Shown: positions 31,258-40,849, counted from the stretch's first letter. The stretch is 64,000 nucleotides of DNA from Burkholderia sp. NRF60-BP8 (GCF_001522585.2 NZ_CP013373.1:1922001-1986000); one strand, 5' to 3'. Numbers and translations are program-made. The notes: generated by a model not told the origin, from the sequence alone.

Positions 31258-32034
31258 CTATGCGTCGAAGCCCGCCAGGTATTCGACCCAGTGCGCGGCC
31301 GGCTCCTGCGCAAGCGCGTTCTTCACGAGCAGGATCTCGTCCGCGTACTCGCTCGGCGTCAGGCCGCCGCGCATCAACTGGAACCGGCAATACAGCAGGT
31401 AGGTGTTGACGACGTCGGTTTCGCAATAGTTGCGGATTTCGTCGATCCGCCCGTCCTGGAACGCCGGCCACACCTGGCTGCCGTCCATCCCGAGCTTGCC
31501 CGGAAAGCCGCACAGCTTCGCGAGCACATCGAGCGGCGCGTTGGCGCGCGCCTGATACATCGCGAGCACGTCCATCAGGTCGGTATGCCGCGAGTGATAG
31601 CGCGAGATGTAGTTGTTCCACTTGAATTCGCGGTCGTCCTCGCCGAGATCCCAGTAGCGGGTGGCGGGAATGCCGTGCACGAGCGCGCGGTAATGGAGGA
31701 CCGGCAGATCAAAACCGCCGCCGTTCCACGACACGAGCTGCGGCGTGTATTTCTCGATCACGCGGTAGAACGACTGGATCAGCGTGGCTTCGCTGTCCTG
31801 CGGCGTCCCGAGGGAGCGCACGCGAAAACCGTTGTTGTCGCGGAACACGCACGAGATCGCCGCGATCCGCTGCAGATGGTGCGGCAGGAAATCGCTGCCG
31901 GTCTTCTCGCGCCGCGCGGCGAATGCGTGTTCGGCCACCACGGCATCGTCGAGCGTCGCGGGCAGCTCTTCCAGACGGCGAATGCCGTCGACATCGGGAA
32001 TCGTCTCGATGTCAAAAACGAGAATCGGAGTCAT
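31258..32034 (-). CDS. DnaQ-like 3'-5' exonuclease (PolB-type exonuclease family)
   Basis: The product is 258 residues with the three exonuclease motifs: LVFDIETIPD (Exo I, Asp8 and Glu10), SWNGGGFDLPVL (Exo II) and YCETDVVNTYLLY (Exo III, Asp). This matches the stand-alone predicted PolB-like 3'-5' exonuclease family, with no polymerase domain. Its start is 3 bases past the rpoS stop, so it is likely translated from the rpoS message. Confidence 0.87.
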   Translation of the reverse strand: MTPILVFDIETIPDVDGIRRLEELPATLDDAVVAEHAFAARREKTGSDFLPHHLQRIAAISCVFRDNNGFRVRSLGTPQDSEATLIQSFYRVIEKYTPQLVSWNGGGFDLPVLHYRALVHGIPATRYWDLGEDDREFKWNNYISRYHSRHTDLMDVLAMYQARANAPLDVLAKLCGFPGKLGMDGSQVWPAFQDGRIDEIRNYCETDVVNTYLLYCRFQLMRGGLTPSEYADEILLVKNALAQEPAAHWVEYLAGFDA

Positions 32035-32037
32035 CGG

Positions 32038-33126
32038 TTACAGAACGGCGTCCTTGCGCACGCCGTTGGAGGCGAAGAACCGCTTGAGGCGCACCAGCGC
32101 TTCCTGCTGGATCTGCCGCACGCGCTCGCGCGTGAGCCCCATCTCGTCGGCCAGTTCCTCGAGCGTCGCCGGTTCGATGTGATTCAGCCCGAAGCGGCGC
32201 TCGATCACGTGCCGGTGCTTGTCGGACAGCCGTGACAGCCAGGCGCGCGTCAACGTTTCGAGCTCGCGGTGCTGCACCTCCGCGTCGGGCGACTGGCTCT
32301 GGTCGTCGGGCAGCAGGTCGAGCAGGCTGCTCGCGGGATCGAGGTCGAGCGGCGCGTCGAGCGACGCCGTGTGTTCGTTGAGTGCGAGGATATCGGTGAC
32401 TTCCTCGGCGGTCTTGCCGGTGAGATAAGCGATGTCGTCGATGCTGGCTTCGCGGCGCTCGGCCGCCTCGCCCGTCGACATCGAATTCTTTTCGAGGTGG
32501 CGCTTCGCGCGCAGCACCTGATTCAGTTCGCGGATCACGTGCACGGGCAGGCGCACCGTGCGCGCCTGGTTCATGATCGCGCGCTCGATGCTCTGCCGGA
32601 TCCACCATGTCGCATAGGTCGAGAAACGGAAACCGCGCGTCGGGTCGAATTTCTCGATCGCGTGCATGAGGCCGAGGTTGCCTTCCTCGATCAGGTCGAG
32701 CAGCGGCACGCCGCGGTTCAGATACCCCTTCGCGATACTGACGACGAGACGCAGATTGCGCTCGATCATCACCTGCCGCGCCTCGAATTCGCCGGCCTTC
32801 GCGAGGCGCGAATAGCGCTGCTCTTCCTCGACGGTCAGCAACGGCTTCACGCTGATGCGGTTCAGGTAATGCTGGATCGTATCGGCCGTGAGCTCGGCCT
32901 GCAGCAGCGTGCGGAAATCGTCGACGTCGGGCGCCGCTTCCGGGCGGCCTTCGCGCTCGTCGTCGCCACCGTCCGCTTCGCCGTCGCGTACCTCGAGCTC
33001 ACGTTCGTTTTCCGCGACGTCGTCTTCGTCGTCCGTCGAAGCAGCTACTCGCCCCACCGATGCTTGCGTGGCACGACTGATCTTCTCAGACTCGGCTTGC
33101 GGCTCGTGGCGCTTCGATTTCGGCAT
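32038..33126 (-). CDS. rpoS: RNA polymerase sigma factor RpoS
   Basis: Stationary-phase/general stress sigma factor, 362 residues. The N-terminal ~55 residues are acidic and variable. Region 1.2 starts at ADTIQHYLNRI, region 2 includes DLIEEGNLGLMHAIEKFD and FSTYATWWIRQ, and region 4.2 ends with LTRERVRQIQQEALVRLK. It is preceded by nlpD (11 bases), as in E. coli, where the main rpoS promoter lies inside nlpD; I cannot confirm that promoter here. Confidence 0.97.
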   Translation of the reverse strand: MPKSKRHEPQAESEKISRATQASVGRVAASTDDEDDVAENERELEVRDGEADGGDDEREGRPEAAPDVDDFRTLLQAELTADTIQHYLNRISVKPLLTVEEEQRYSRLAKAGEFEARQVMIERNLRLVVSIAKGYLNRGVPLLDLIEEGNLGLMHAIEKFDPTRGFRFSTYATWWIRQSIERAIMNQARTVRLPVHVIRELNQVLRAKRHLEKNSMSTGEAAERREASIDDIAYLTGKTAEEVTDILALNEHTASLDAPLDLDPASSLLDLLPDDQSQSPDAEVQHRELETLTRAWLSRLSDKHRHVIERRFGLNHIEPATLEELADEMGLTRERVRQIQQEALVRLKRFFASNGVRKDAVL

Positions 33127-33137
33127 GGTCGTCTCGG

Positions 33138-34037
33138 TTATTGAGGCGGCAAATACTTCAGCGGATCGACAGGCTTACCCTGCCGGCGAACCTCGAAATG
33201 CAGCATCACGCGGTCGGCATCGCTGTTACCCATCTCGGCGATCTTCTGCCCCTTCGTTACCGCGTCCCCCTCTTTTACCATCAAAGCGCGATTGTGTGCA
33301 TACGCCGTGAGGTAAGTTGCATCGTGTTTGATGATAATGAGGTTGCCGTAGCCGCGCAGACCGTTGCCGGAGTAAACGACGCGGCCGTCTGCCGCCGCCT
33401 TCACGGCTTCGCCGGCCGTCCCGCCGATATTGACGCCCTTGTTCTTCGCATCGTCGAACCCGTTCAGCACGGGGCCGCGCGCGGGCCATGCGAACGTCAC
33501 GGGGCCGCTCGGCGCGGCCGCCGTATCGCTCGAGCCAGTGGCCGCAGCCGGCGGCGTGGCGGCGAGCGCGGACGACGTGCCGGCCGGCGTGGCCGGACCG
33601 CTGCTCAGCGGTGCGGTCGCGACCGCACCGCCGACGATCGGCGCGGTGGCCGGCGCGCCCGCAGCCGGTACGCCCGCGACCGCAGCGCCGCCCGGCGGCG
33701 CCACGCGCAGCAACTGGTCGACTTCGATCTGGTTCGGGTTCGCCAGATTGTTCCACGACGCGATGTCGCGATAGTTCTGCCCGTTCTCGAGTGCAATCCG
33801 GTACAGCGTGTCACCCGGCTTCACGCGGTAGAAGCCCGGCGGCGGCGGGCCGAGCGGCACCGCGGGCTGTGCGGCGGTCGTGCCGAGCGACCCGGAGCGG
33901 TCGACGACGGGCGCGTTGTCGAGCCGCGTCGCACAGGCGGCCAGTAACGTGGAGAACGCAGCCACACAGATCGCGCGCTGGGCGAGCGTGAGCGGTTCCC
34001 TGGATCGGTTGTTTTGCATCGCGCGCAACATACTCAT
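33138..34037 (-). CDS. nlpD: NlpD-like M23 lipoprotein, amidase activator
   Basis: Envelope lipoprotein of about 299 residues. Signal peptide with lipobox LLAACA, a LysM domain (YRVKPGDTLYRIALENG) near residues 70-115, an Ala/Pro/Thr-rich linker, and a C-terminal M23 domain. The catalytic metal ligands of true LytM peptidases look absent: the first His/Asp motif is replaced by GVNIGG, and the last HxH reads LHF. So it is probably a regulator of the AmiC-type amidases, like E. coli NlpD. The start is uncertain: the ATG at 34037 is used, but a TTG at 34046 overlapping the pcm stop has a closer GGAG. Confidence 0.9.
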   Translation of the reverse strand: MSMLRAMQNNRSREPLTLAQRAICVAAFSTLLAACATRLDNAPVVDRSGSLGTTAAQPAVPLGPPPPGFYRVKPGDTLYRIALENGQNYRDIASWNNLANPNQIEVDQLLRVAPPGGAAVAGVPAAGAPATAPIVGGAVATAPLSSGPATPAGTSSALAATPPAAATGSSDTAAAPSGPVTFAWPARGPVLNGFDDAKNKGVNIGGTAGEAVKAAADGRVVYSGNGLRGYGNLIIIKHDATYLTAYAHNRALMVKEGDAVTKGQKIAEMGNSDADRVMLHFEVRRQGKPVDPLKYLPPQ

Positions 34038-34042
34038 CGGTT

Positions 34043-34975
34043 TCAAATCACTCCGGATTTTAAAGGGACAAAGAAAACGCGATCAAGCCGGGACTCTCGC
34101 CATTGCGCGTGCGCGACGCGCTCGACGAGCGTGAGCACCTGGTGCCGCCCGCTCTGTGCGCCGACCGGCGCGACGAGCCGCCCGCCGATCGCGAGCTGCT
34201 CGAGCAGCGCCTGCGGCACGTCGAGCCCCGCGGCCGCGATCACGATCGCGTCGAACGGGGCCGCGGACGGCAGGCCGACACGCCCGTCGCCGTAGTGCAG
34301 ACGGATGTTCGGCACGCGCAGCGGCCGCAGGTTCAGCTTCGCGCGCTCGTAAAGCGGCTTGATGCGTTCAATCGAATACACGTCGCGTGCCACGTGACTC
34401 AGCACGGCGGCCTGATAGCCGCAACCGGTGCCGATCTCGAGCACGCGCTCGAGCGTGCGGCCGGCCATCGCGAGCTCGATCATGCGCGCGACGACCGACG
34501 GCTTTGAAATGGTCTGCTGGTGGCCGATCGGCAGTGCCGAATCCTCGTAGGCCTGTGTCGCGAGGCCGGGATCGACGAACATGTGGCGCGGCACCGCGGC
34601 CATCGCGTCCAGCACGCGCGCATCGGTCACGCCGTTCGCGCGCAGGCGTTCGACCATCCGCTCGCGCACACGTTCCGACGTGAGCGCGAATGCGCCGGCC
34701 GGCGCGACGCTCGGCGCAGCCGGCTTCGGCAGCGCCGGCTTCAGCACGGTCGGCTTCGGTGCGGTGGCCGGCTTCGCGGCGGCGACACCCGGCAGCGGCG
34801 CCCGCGCGGCGGCCGGCTTCACCGCAACCGGTTTCAGCACGGCTGCGGGTTTGTCGGCGGCCTTCGACATCGCTCCCGCCGCCTGACGTTCACCGGCCCG
34901 ACCTTCCGACTTGCGTGGCGCTCGCTTGAGATCTTCGAGCGCGAGCGGGAACCGCTTCGCGCGCTCGCCGCTCAT
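34043..34975 (-). CDS. pcm: Protein-L-isoaspartate O-methyltransferase with N-terminal extension
   Basis: Repairs isoaspartyl residues in aged proteins using SAM. The C-terminal ~215 residues are a normal [36 protein letters not shown], and the SAM loop [15 protein letters not shown]. In front of it are ~90 extra residues rich in Ala, Pro and Lys with repeats such as [10 protein letters not shown] and [10 protein letters not shown]. Total 310 residues against about 210 in E. coli. The ATG overlaps the surE stop by an ATGA, which supports this start and argues the extension is translated. Confidence 0.92.
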   Translation of the reverse strand: MSGERAKRFPLALEDLKRAPRKSEGRAGERQAAGAMSKAADKPAAVLKPVAVKPAAARAPLPGVAAAKPATAPKPTVLKPALPKPAAPSVAPAGAFALTSERVRERMVERLRANGVTDARVLDAMAAVPRHMFVDPGLATQAYEDSALPIGHQQTISKPSVVARMIELAMAGRTLERVLEIGTGCGYQAAVLSHVARDVYSIERIKPLYERAKLNLRPLRVPNIRLHYGDGRVGLPSAAPFDAIVIAAAGLDVPQALLEQLAIGGRLVAPVGAQSGRHQVLTLVERVAHAQWRESRLDRVFFVPLKSGVI

Positions 34976-35733
34976 GAAGCCCGCCCTCCGGCGCGCGCCC
35001 ATTCGCGCGTCGCGGGCAGCATCTGCGTATGCGTGAGATCGAGCTGCAGCGGCGTGATCGACACGAAACCGTTTGCGACGGCATGGAAATCAGTGCCCTC
35101 GCTGGCGTCCAGCGCCTCGCCCGCGGCACCGATCCAGTAAATCGGCTCGCCGCGCGGGTCGGTCTGGCGAATCACCGGCTGCGACGGATGACGCTTGCCG
35201 AGGCGCGTGACTTGCCAGCTCTTCAGTTGGTCGTACGGCAGGTTCGGAATATTGACGTTCAGCAGCGGCTGGCCGGGCAGCGGGTGCGCGAGGTAGTGCG
35301 CGACGATTTCCGCGGCGACGCGCGCGGCGTCGGCCAGATGGGCCCAGCCCTTGTCGACCAGCGAGAACGCGATGGCCGGCACACCGAACATGATGCCTTC
35401 GGTGGCGGCTGCAACCGTCCCCGAATAGAGCGTGTCTTCACCCATGTTCTGGCCGTTGTTGATGCCCGACACGACGATATCCGGCCTCGCATCGGCCATC
35501 CCGGTCAGCGCGACGTGCACCGAATCGGTCGGCGTGCCGTTCACGTAGAAGAAACCCGTACCCGCTGCGCGCTGCACCGACAGCGGCCGCGACAACGTGA
35601 GGGAATTCGACGCGCCGCTGCAGTTCTGCTCGGGCGCGATCACCGTAAGCTCGGCCAGCGGCTGCAACGCTTCGCTGAGCGCGGCGAGACCGGGGGCGAG
35701 ATAGCCGTCGTCGTTGCTGAGTAAGATTCGCAT
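34972..35733 (-). CDS. surE: 5'/3'-nucleotidase SurE
   Basis: Metal-dependent nucleoside monophosphatase (also acts on short polyphosphate), 253 residues as in E. coli. The N-terminus [15 protein letters not shown] contains the metal-binding Asp pair (8-9), and [20 protein letters not shown] is the second conserved block. The start is the ATG at 35733; the longer upstream frame is not SurE-like. First gene of surE-pcm-nlpD-rpoS, with 4-base overlap to pcm. The 217-base gap upstream holds a weak terminator for the preceding gene. Confidence 0.96.
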   Translation of the reverse strand: MRILLSNDDGYLAPGLAALSEALQPLAELTVIAPEQNCSGASNSLTLSRPLSVQRAAGTGFFYVNGTPTDSVHVALTGMADARPDIVVSGINNGQNMGEDTLYSGTVAAATEGIMFGVPAIAFSLVDKGWAHLADAARVAAEIVAHYLAHPLPGQPLLNVNIPNLPYDQLKSWQVTRLGKRHPSQPVIRQTDPRGEPIYWIGAAGEALDASEGTDFHAVANGFVSITPLQLDLTHTQMLPATREWARAGGRAS

Positions 35734-35887
35734 CCGGCGATTGTAACCGAGGAAAGATGGCGCGAGAGCGACAGTCCGGCCACCGTGGACGGGCGGGTAT
35801 ACGCATGGGCGCGCGATGCGCCGCCGCACCGTGCGGCGGCGTTCTGCGCACCGGGGAAAACGCCGGGCCGCCGGCTTTTCCGCCCGG

Positions 35888-35906
35888 AGAAAATCTCCTC
35901 GGAGAT
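35888..35906 (-). terminator. Weak candidate terminator after the CoA-transferase gene
   Basis: A 6-bp stem (ATCTCC / GGAGAT, 2-base loop) followed on the minus strand by TTTTC, 45 bases past the stop. The stem is short and the T-run brief. Confidence 0.35.
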
Positions 35907-35950
35907 GCCGTCGCCGAGCAGCCCGGCGCGAAGCGCCAGGCCGGTTGCGC

Positions 35951-37156
35951 TCAGATCGCGCCCGCCTCGCGCAGTGCGGCAATCGCCTCACCGTCATAGC
36001 CGAGGCCGCGCAGCACCTCGTCGGTGTGCTCGCCGAGCGCGGGCCCGAGCCAGCGCGTTTCGCCCGGCGTGTCCGACAACTTCGGCGTGATGTTCGGCAG
36101 CGGAATGTCGGTGCCGTCGGCCAGCTTGAAATGCTGGATCATCTGGCGCGCGACGAACTGCGGATCGGTGAACATGTCGGCGGCGCTGTAGATGCGCCCG
36201 GCCGGCACGTCGGCCGCGTTGAGCACGGCGAGCGCCTCGTCGATCGTGCGCGGCGCGAGCCACGCGGCGATCGCGTCGTCGATTTCCTGCGTGCGCGGCA
36301 CGCGCCCGTCGTTTTGCGCGAGCGCGGGATCGTCGGCGAGGTCGTCGCGCTCGATCGCCTTCATCAGCCGCTTGAAGATCGGATCGCTGTTGCCGCCGAT
36401 CACGATGCTGCCGTCGCGGCATGCATACGTATTCGACGGCACGATGCCCGGCAGCGACGCGCCGGTGCGCTCGCGCACCATCCCGTACACGCCGTACTCG
36501 GGCACCACGCTTTCCATCATGTTGAAGACGGCTTCATACAGTGCAACGTCGACCACCTGCCCCGCGCCGCCGTTGACCTTGCGGTGATGGAGCGCCATCA
36601 GCGCGCCGATCACGCCGTGCAGCGCGGCGATCGAATCGCCGATCGAGATGCCGATGCGCGGCGGCGGCAGATCCGGATAGCCGGTGATGTGGCGCAGCCC
36701 GCCCATCGATTCGGCGATCGCACCGAAGCCGGGCCGGTCGCGGTACGGGCCCGTCTGCCCGTAGCCGGACAGGCGCACCATCACGAGGCCCGGGTTGTCG
36801 GCCGACAGCACGTCGTAGCCGAGCCCGAGCTTTTCGAGCAGGCCCGGACGGAAATTCTCGATCACGATGTCGGCCTCGCTCGCGAGCTGCCGCGCGATCG
36901 CCTTGCCGGCGTCGGCTTTCAGATTGAGCGTGACCGATTTCTTGTTGCGCGCCTGGACCGACCACCACAGCGATGTGCCGCCCTGCTCCGGGTGGAGTTT
37001 GCGCCACTTGCGCAGCGGGTCGCCGCCGTTCGGATCCTCGATCTTGATCACTTCCGCGCCGAATTCCGCGAACAGCCGCGACGCGAACGGCCCCGCGATC
37101 AGCGTTCCGAATTCGAGCACTTTGACGCCCGCGAGCGGGCCCTGGCTGACGCTCAT
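35951..37156 (-). CDS. CaiB/BaiF family CoA-transferase
   Basis: Class III CoA-transferase, 401 residues, moving CoA between organic acids in the cytosol. The N-terminal [31 protein letters not shown] and the Asp-containing loop near [20 protein letters not shown] are typical. The acids used cannot be inferred; formyl-CoA transferase and 2-methylacyl-CoA racemase are relatives. The ATG at 37156 has GGGAG five bases upstream. It sits alone between recR and surE on the same strand, unrelated in function to either. Confidence 0.88.
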   Translation of the reverse strand: MSVSQGPLAGVKVLEFGTLIAGPFASRLFAEFGAEVIKIEDPNGGDPLRKWRKLHPEQGGTSLWWSVQARNKKSVTLNLKADAGKAIARQLASEADIVIENFRPGLLEKLGLGYDVLSADNPGLVMVRLSGYGQTGPYRDRPGFGAIAESMGGLRHITGYPDLPPPRIGISIGDSIAALHGVIGALMALHHRKVNGGAGQVVDVALYEAVFNMMESVVPEYGVYGMVRERTGASLPGIVPSNTYACRDGSIVIGGNSDPIFKRLMKAIERDDLADDPALAQNDGRVPRTQEIDDAIAAWLAPRTIDEALAVLNAADVPAGRIYSAADMFTDPQFVARQMIQHFKLADGTDIPLPNITPKLSDTPGETRWLGPALGEHTDEVLRGLGYDGEAIAALREAGAI

Positions 37157-37204
37157 GTGTCTCCCTGGCATGAGGAACGACGCCGCCGGCAGGCGGCGCC
37201 CGGC

Positions 37205-37801
37205 TTACATCGTGCGGCGGTCGAGCATCGCGCGGGCGATGGTGCCCGCGTCGACGTACTCGAGCTCTCCGCCCACCGGCACGCCGCGCGCGAGGCGCGT
37301 GACCGCCAGCCCGCGCGCCTTGAGCGTCTGGCCGAGGTAGTGGGCGGTGGCTTCGCCTTCGTTCGTGAAGTTGGTCGCGAGCACGACCTCCTTGACGACG
37401 CCGTCGGACGCGCGCCGCACGAGGCGGTCGAAATGGATTTCCTTCGGGCCGATTCCGTCGAGCGGGCTCAGTCGCCCCATCAGCACGAAATACAGCCCGC
37501 GGTAGGTCATCGTCTGCTCGAGCATGATCTGGTCGGCAGGCGTCTCGACGACGCACAGCAGCGTCGGATCACGCTCCTCGTCGCTGCAGACCTCGCAGAT
37601 CCGCGCTTCGGTGAACGTGTTGCACTTCTCGCAGTGCTGCAGGTGCTCGGTCGCGAACAGCAGCGAGCGGCCGAGCCGCTCGGCGCCCTCACGGTCGTGC
37701 TGCATCAGGTGAACCGCCATGCGCTGCGCGGATTTCGGCCCGACGCCGGGCAGCACGCGCAACGCTTCGACGAGCGCGGACAAGGCGGACGGCTGTTTCA
37801 T
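37205..37801 (-). CDS. recR: Recombination mediator RecR
   Basis: Works with RecO and RecF to load RecA at gaps. The product is 198 residues: an HhH near the N-terminus ([17 protein letters not shown]), a four-cysteine zinc motif ([16 protein letters not shown]), a Toprim domain ([14 protein letters not shown]) and a C-terminal Walker B-like tail. It follows ybaB by 31 bases in the dnaX-ybaB-recR operon. Confidence 0.96.
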   Translation of the reverse strand: MKQPSALSALVEALRVLPGVGPKSAQRMAVHLMQHDREGAERLGRSLLFATEHLQHCEKCNTFTEARICEVCSDEERDPTLLCVVETPADQIMLEQTMTYRGLYFVLMGRLSPLDGIGPKEIHFDRLVRRASDGVVKEVVLATNFTNEGEATAHYLGQTLKARGLAVTRLARGVPVGGELEYVDAGTIARAMLDRRTM

Positions 37802-37832
37802 ACGGCGGCAAACAGTGACAAGGACGCTGCGC

Positions 37833-38159
37833 TCAGAACGGCAGCTTGAAGCCCGGGGGCAGCGGCAGGCCCGACGTCATCCCGCTCATCTTTTCCTGCG
37901 ACGTTGCTTCGGCCTTGCGCACCGCGTCGTTGAACGCAGCGGCGACGAGATCCTCGAGCATGTCCTTGTCGTCCGCGAGCAGGCTCGGGTCGATCGACAC
38001 GCGGCGCACTTCGTTGCGGCACGTCATCGTCACCTTGACGAGGCCGGCGCCCGACTGCCCTTCGACTTCGATGAGTGCAAGCTGCTCCTGCATCTTCTTC
38101 ATGTTTTCCTGCATTTGCTGCGCTTGCTTCATCAGTCCGGCGAGGTTGCCTTTCAACAT
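37833..38159 (-). CDS. ybaB: YbaB/EbfC nucleoid-associated protein
   Basis: The product is 108 residues. Typical N-terminus [20 protein letters not shown], then the central beta-strand block [16 protein letters not shown] and a Pro/Gly-rich C-terminus. Homodimeric tweezers-like DNA-binding protein; the physiological role is not settled. The ATG at 38159 with GGAG just upstream is preferred to a longer frame. It lies between dnaX and recR. Confidence 0.94.
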   Translation of the reverse strand: MLKGNLAGLMKQAQQMQENMKKMQEQLALIEVEGQSGAGLVKVTMTCRNEVRRVSIDPSLLADDKDMLEDLVAAAFNDAVRKAEATSQEKMSGMTSGLPLPPGFKLPF

Positions 38160-38252
38160 GGGGATACTCCTTCTGGATCGTGTGAAAACCGGCACGCGGC
38201 GCGTGCCGGCCATTGTGCGGGGCGTGATTGTGCCAGTCGCGGGGCGCTCGGT

Positions 38253-40616
38253 TCAATGCAGCGTCGGCGGCGCGCCGTCCGGCGCCGAATCGGCGAGCGG
38301 GCGCACCGAGCCGTCGACGATGCGTGCACCGAACTCGCGCACGAGCTGCTGGACGAACGGATCGCCGTGAATCTCCTGTTCGGCTTCGCGCTGGCGCGCC
38401 GCGCGGGCGGCCGCATCGAGCGCCGCCGCGGTGCGCCGCGCAGGCCCGACCTCGACGCTCACCTCGACCGGCTTGCCGAGCGCATCGGCCAATGCCGCCT
38501 TCAATTTCGCCACCTGCGCGGCGTCCGCATACTGCGGCACCGGCACGGACAATTTCAATGCGGTCGCATCGACGGCCGTCAGTTCGCTGTTGAACGCGAG
38601 CTGGTACGCGACACCCTTCAGCGGCAGCCGCGCGGCCAGCGCCGGCCATTCGCCGTCGAAGCCGATCGGATCGAGCGCGATCGCCGGCGGCAACGGGCGC
38701 GAGTCGATCGGCGCGGCCGGACGCGCGTCCGCCGGCTTCGGCGTCACGCGCACATCGTCGGGACCGCTGTCGAATGCCGGCACGAAGCCGTCGTCGGAAC
38801 CGCCGAACATCTCGTCGGCGCTGAGCGGCACGTAGTCGTCGGGCGGGATGTCTTCCCAAGGCGGCGACGGCTGACGCGAATCGGCTGCTGCCTGCGGCGC
38901 ACGGGCAACGGCACGCGGCGTCGGCACCTGGACGGCCGGACGCGGCGCGGCCGGCTTGTCGACAGCCGGCTGGGCTGCCGCCGGCTTGGCGGCAGCGCCT
39001 GCGCGGCCGCGGTCCGACGACACGCGCATCCCTGCATTGCGCAGCACGTCGAGCGCGGCGGCCGCACCGCCTGCGCGTGCCGTCGACCGCGTGGCGGCGG
39101 GCTCGGGCGATGCAGTGCGCGGCGCCGGTTCGACCGCTGGAGCCGGTTCGGCGTTTCGCTGCACGGCGGCAACGGCAGGCGGCTCAGGTTCCTTGCGCGC
39201 GGGAGGCGGCATGTCGCCTGCGGGCGCCGCCTTCGCTTCCGGCTGCGGCGGCTCGATCGCTGGTGCGTCGGACGCTGCCGGTGCTGCCGACTCCGCCGAT
39301 GACGGGACGGCAGCCGGCTTGGCGGCCGCCCGCTCGACTTCGTCGCTCGATTGCGCCGGCGCCGAACGTGCGACCGGCGCAGCCGGCGCCGCGGCGGGCG
39401 GCCGTGCTGCGGCAGCGGGCGCGGCCGATACCGGCTTCGCCGCAGCGGCGGCGGACGCCGCGGCCGCGCGCGGCGCCGGCACCGCACGCGGCGGCACGGA
39501 CGGCTGGCCGCCCGGCGCACTGCCGGCGCCGACGGCCGGCTCGAACGCGAGCATCCGCAGCAGCGTCATCGTGAAACCGGCGTATTCGTCCGGCGCCAGG
39601 CCGAGTTCGGCGCGCCCGACGGTCGCGATCTGATAGAACAATTGAACCTGTTCGGGGCTCAGCGTCTGCGCAAAACGACGCAGGTCGGCCGCTTCCGGCC
39701 ATTCGTCGAGCACCGAGCCCGGCGCGAACTGCGCCCATGCGATCCGGTGCAGCAGGCTCGCGAGATCCTGCAGCGCGGTCGAGAACGACAGGCTGCGCAG
39801 CGACATCTCGTCGGCGATCGCGAGGATTTCCGGGCCACTGCCGGCCGCGAGCGCGTCGAGCAGGCGCACCATGTAAGTCTGGTCGAGCGCGCCGAGCATG
39901 CCCGACACCGCCGACTCGGTCACCTCGTTCGCCGAATAGGCGATCGCCTGGTCGGTTAGCGACAGCGCGTCGCGCATGCTGCCCTGCGCGGCGCGCGCGA
40001 GCAGGCGCAGCGCCTGCGGCTCGAACGCGATCCGCTCTTCGCCGAGGATCCGCTCGAGATGCGACACGATGTGCCCGGCCGGCATCTGCTTCAGGTTGAA
40101 CTGCAGGCAGCGCGACAGCACGGTAACGGGGATTTTCTGCGGATCGGTCGTCGCGAGGATGAACTTGACGTGCGGCGGCGGCTCTTCGAGCGTCTTCAGC
40201 ATCGCGTTGAACGCGTGGTTCGTCAGCATGTGCACTTCGTCGATCATGTAGACCTTGAAGCGCGCATCGACGGGCGCGTACACCGCGCGCTCGAGCAGCG
40301 CGGCCATCTCGTCGACGCCGCGGTTGCTCGCCGCGTCCATCTCGACGTAATCGACGAAACGGCCCTCGTCGATCTCGCGACAGGCGCGACACACGCCGCA
40401 CGGTTGCGACGTGACGCCGGTTTCACAGTTGAGCGCCTTCGCGAAGATCCGCGACAGCGTCGTCTTGCCGACGCCGCGCGTTCCGGTAAACAGATAGGCG
40501 TGATGGAGACGCCCGCCGTCGAGCGCGTGCGTGAGCGCCCTGACGACGTGCTCCTGGCCGACGAGCGAAGCGAAATCCTTCGGACGCCACTTGCGTGCGA
40601 GAACTTGATAGGTCAT
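38253..40616 (-). CDS. dnaX: DNA polymerase III subunits gamma and tau
   Basis: Clamp-loader ATPase and tau organiser of the replisome, 787 residues. N-terminal AAA+ module with Walker A GTRGVGKTT near 45-53, the zinc-binding cysteines in CETGVTSQPCGVCRAC, DEVHML and the SRC arginine-finger motif (VLSRCLQF). After the collar domain comes a ~270-residue Ala/Pro-rich linker, then a conserved tau C-terminal domain from about residue 640 that should bind the polymerase alpha subunit. No A-rich slippery site for gamma production is visible. No Shine-Dalgarno precedes the ATG, and an in-frame TGA lies 12 bases before it, so this start is forced. Confidence 0.95.
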   Translation of the reverse strand: MTYQVLARKWRPKDFASLVGQEHVVRALTHALDGGRLHHAYLFTGTRGVGKTTLSRIFAKALNCETGVTSQPCGVCRACREIDEGRFVDYVEMDAASNRGVDEMAALLERAVYAPVDARFKVYMIDEVHMLTNHAFNAMLKTLEEPPPHVKFILATTDPQKIPVTVLSRCLQFNLKQMPAGHIVSHLERILGEERIAFEPQALRLLARAAQGSMRDALSLTDQAIAYSANEVTESAVSGMLGALDQTYMVRLLDALAAGSGPEILAIADEMSLRSLSFSTALQDLASLLHRIAWAQFAPGSVLDEWPEAADLRRFAQTLSPEQVQLFYQIATVGRAELGLAPDEYAGFTMTLLRMLAFEPAVGAGSAPGGQPSVPPRAVPAPRAAAASAAAAAKPVSAAPAAAARPPAAAPAAPVARSAPAQSSDEVERAAAKPAAVPSSAESAAPAASDAPAIEPPQPEAKAAPAGDMPPPARKEPEPPAVAAVQRNAEPAPAVEPAPRTASPEPAATRSTARAGGAAAALDVLRNAGMRVSSDRGRAGAAAKPAAAQPAVDKPAAPRPAVQVPTPRAVARAPQAAADSRQPSPPWEDIPPDDYVPLSADEMFGGSDDGFVPAFDSGPDDVRVTPKPADARPAAPIDSRPLPPAIALDPIGFDGEWPALAARLPLKGVAYQLAFNSELTAVDATALKLSVPVPQYADAAQVAKLKAALADALGKPVEVSVEVGPARRTAAALDAAARAARQREAEQEIHGDPFVQQLVREFGARIVDGSVRPLADSAPDGAPPTLH

Positions 40617-40622
40617 CGGGAA

Positions 40623-40628
40623 ATTGTA
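40623..40628 (-). promoter_or_regulatory. -10 hexamer directly before dnaX
   Basis: TACAAT on the minus strand ends 6 bases before the dnaX ATG, which would place the transcript start at or within a base or two of the start codon. The -35 is weak. Confidence 0.4.
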
Positions 40629-40710
40629 TCAGTAACGCTGCGTCGCGCCGACACGCGAAACGGTGCGGACCGCGGGCAACGCGCAGGTCGAACGGAGTGT
40701 GACGCAGAAA

Positions 40711-40735
40711 TAAAAAACGCCCTGCGAACGGGGCG
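40711..40735 (-). terminator. Rho-independent terminator of the SRP RNA gene
   Basis: A CGCCC / GGGCG stem with an 8-base loop followed on the minus strand by TTTTTTATTT, just beyond the 3' end of ffs. Confidence 0.75.
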
Positions 40736-40744
40736 AGAAGGAAG

Positions 40745-40845
40745 GTGACGAGCCCAACCCTCGGCACTGGCGGAAAACGATTGTGGCTGCTTCGTTCCCG
40801 ACCTGACCAGGTTCACCGCCCCACCATGCGAGGAGGCCCGTCACG
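40745..40845 (-). ncRNA. ffs: Bacterial small signal recognition particle RNA (4.5S RNA)
   Basis: The minus strand carries the conserved SRP core: GGTGAACCTGGTCAGGTC, then GGGAACGAAGCAGCCA, giving the symmetric and asymmetric loops of the Ffh-binding hairpin. The ends (TGACGGGCC... and ...GGGCTCGTCA) pair to close the long helix. About 100 nt; ends are approximate. It acts with Ffh in co-translational targeting. Its place just upstream of dnaX is common in beta-proteobacteria. Confidence 0.93.
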
Positions 40846-40849
40846 GCAT

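Noticed and set aside
38253..40616. Programmed frameshift in dnaX to make gamma
   Set aside because: I searched for an A6G-type slippery run in the linker and found none; a short gamma, if any, would need another mechanism.
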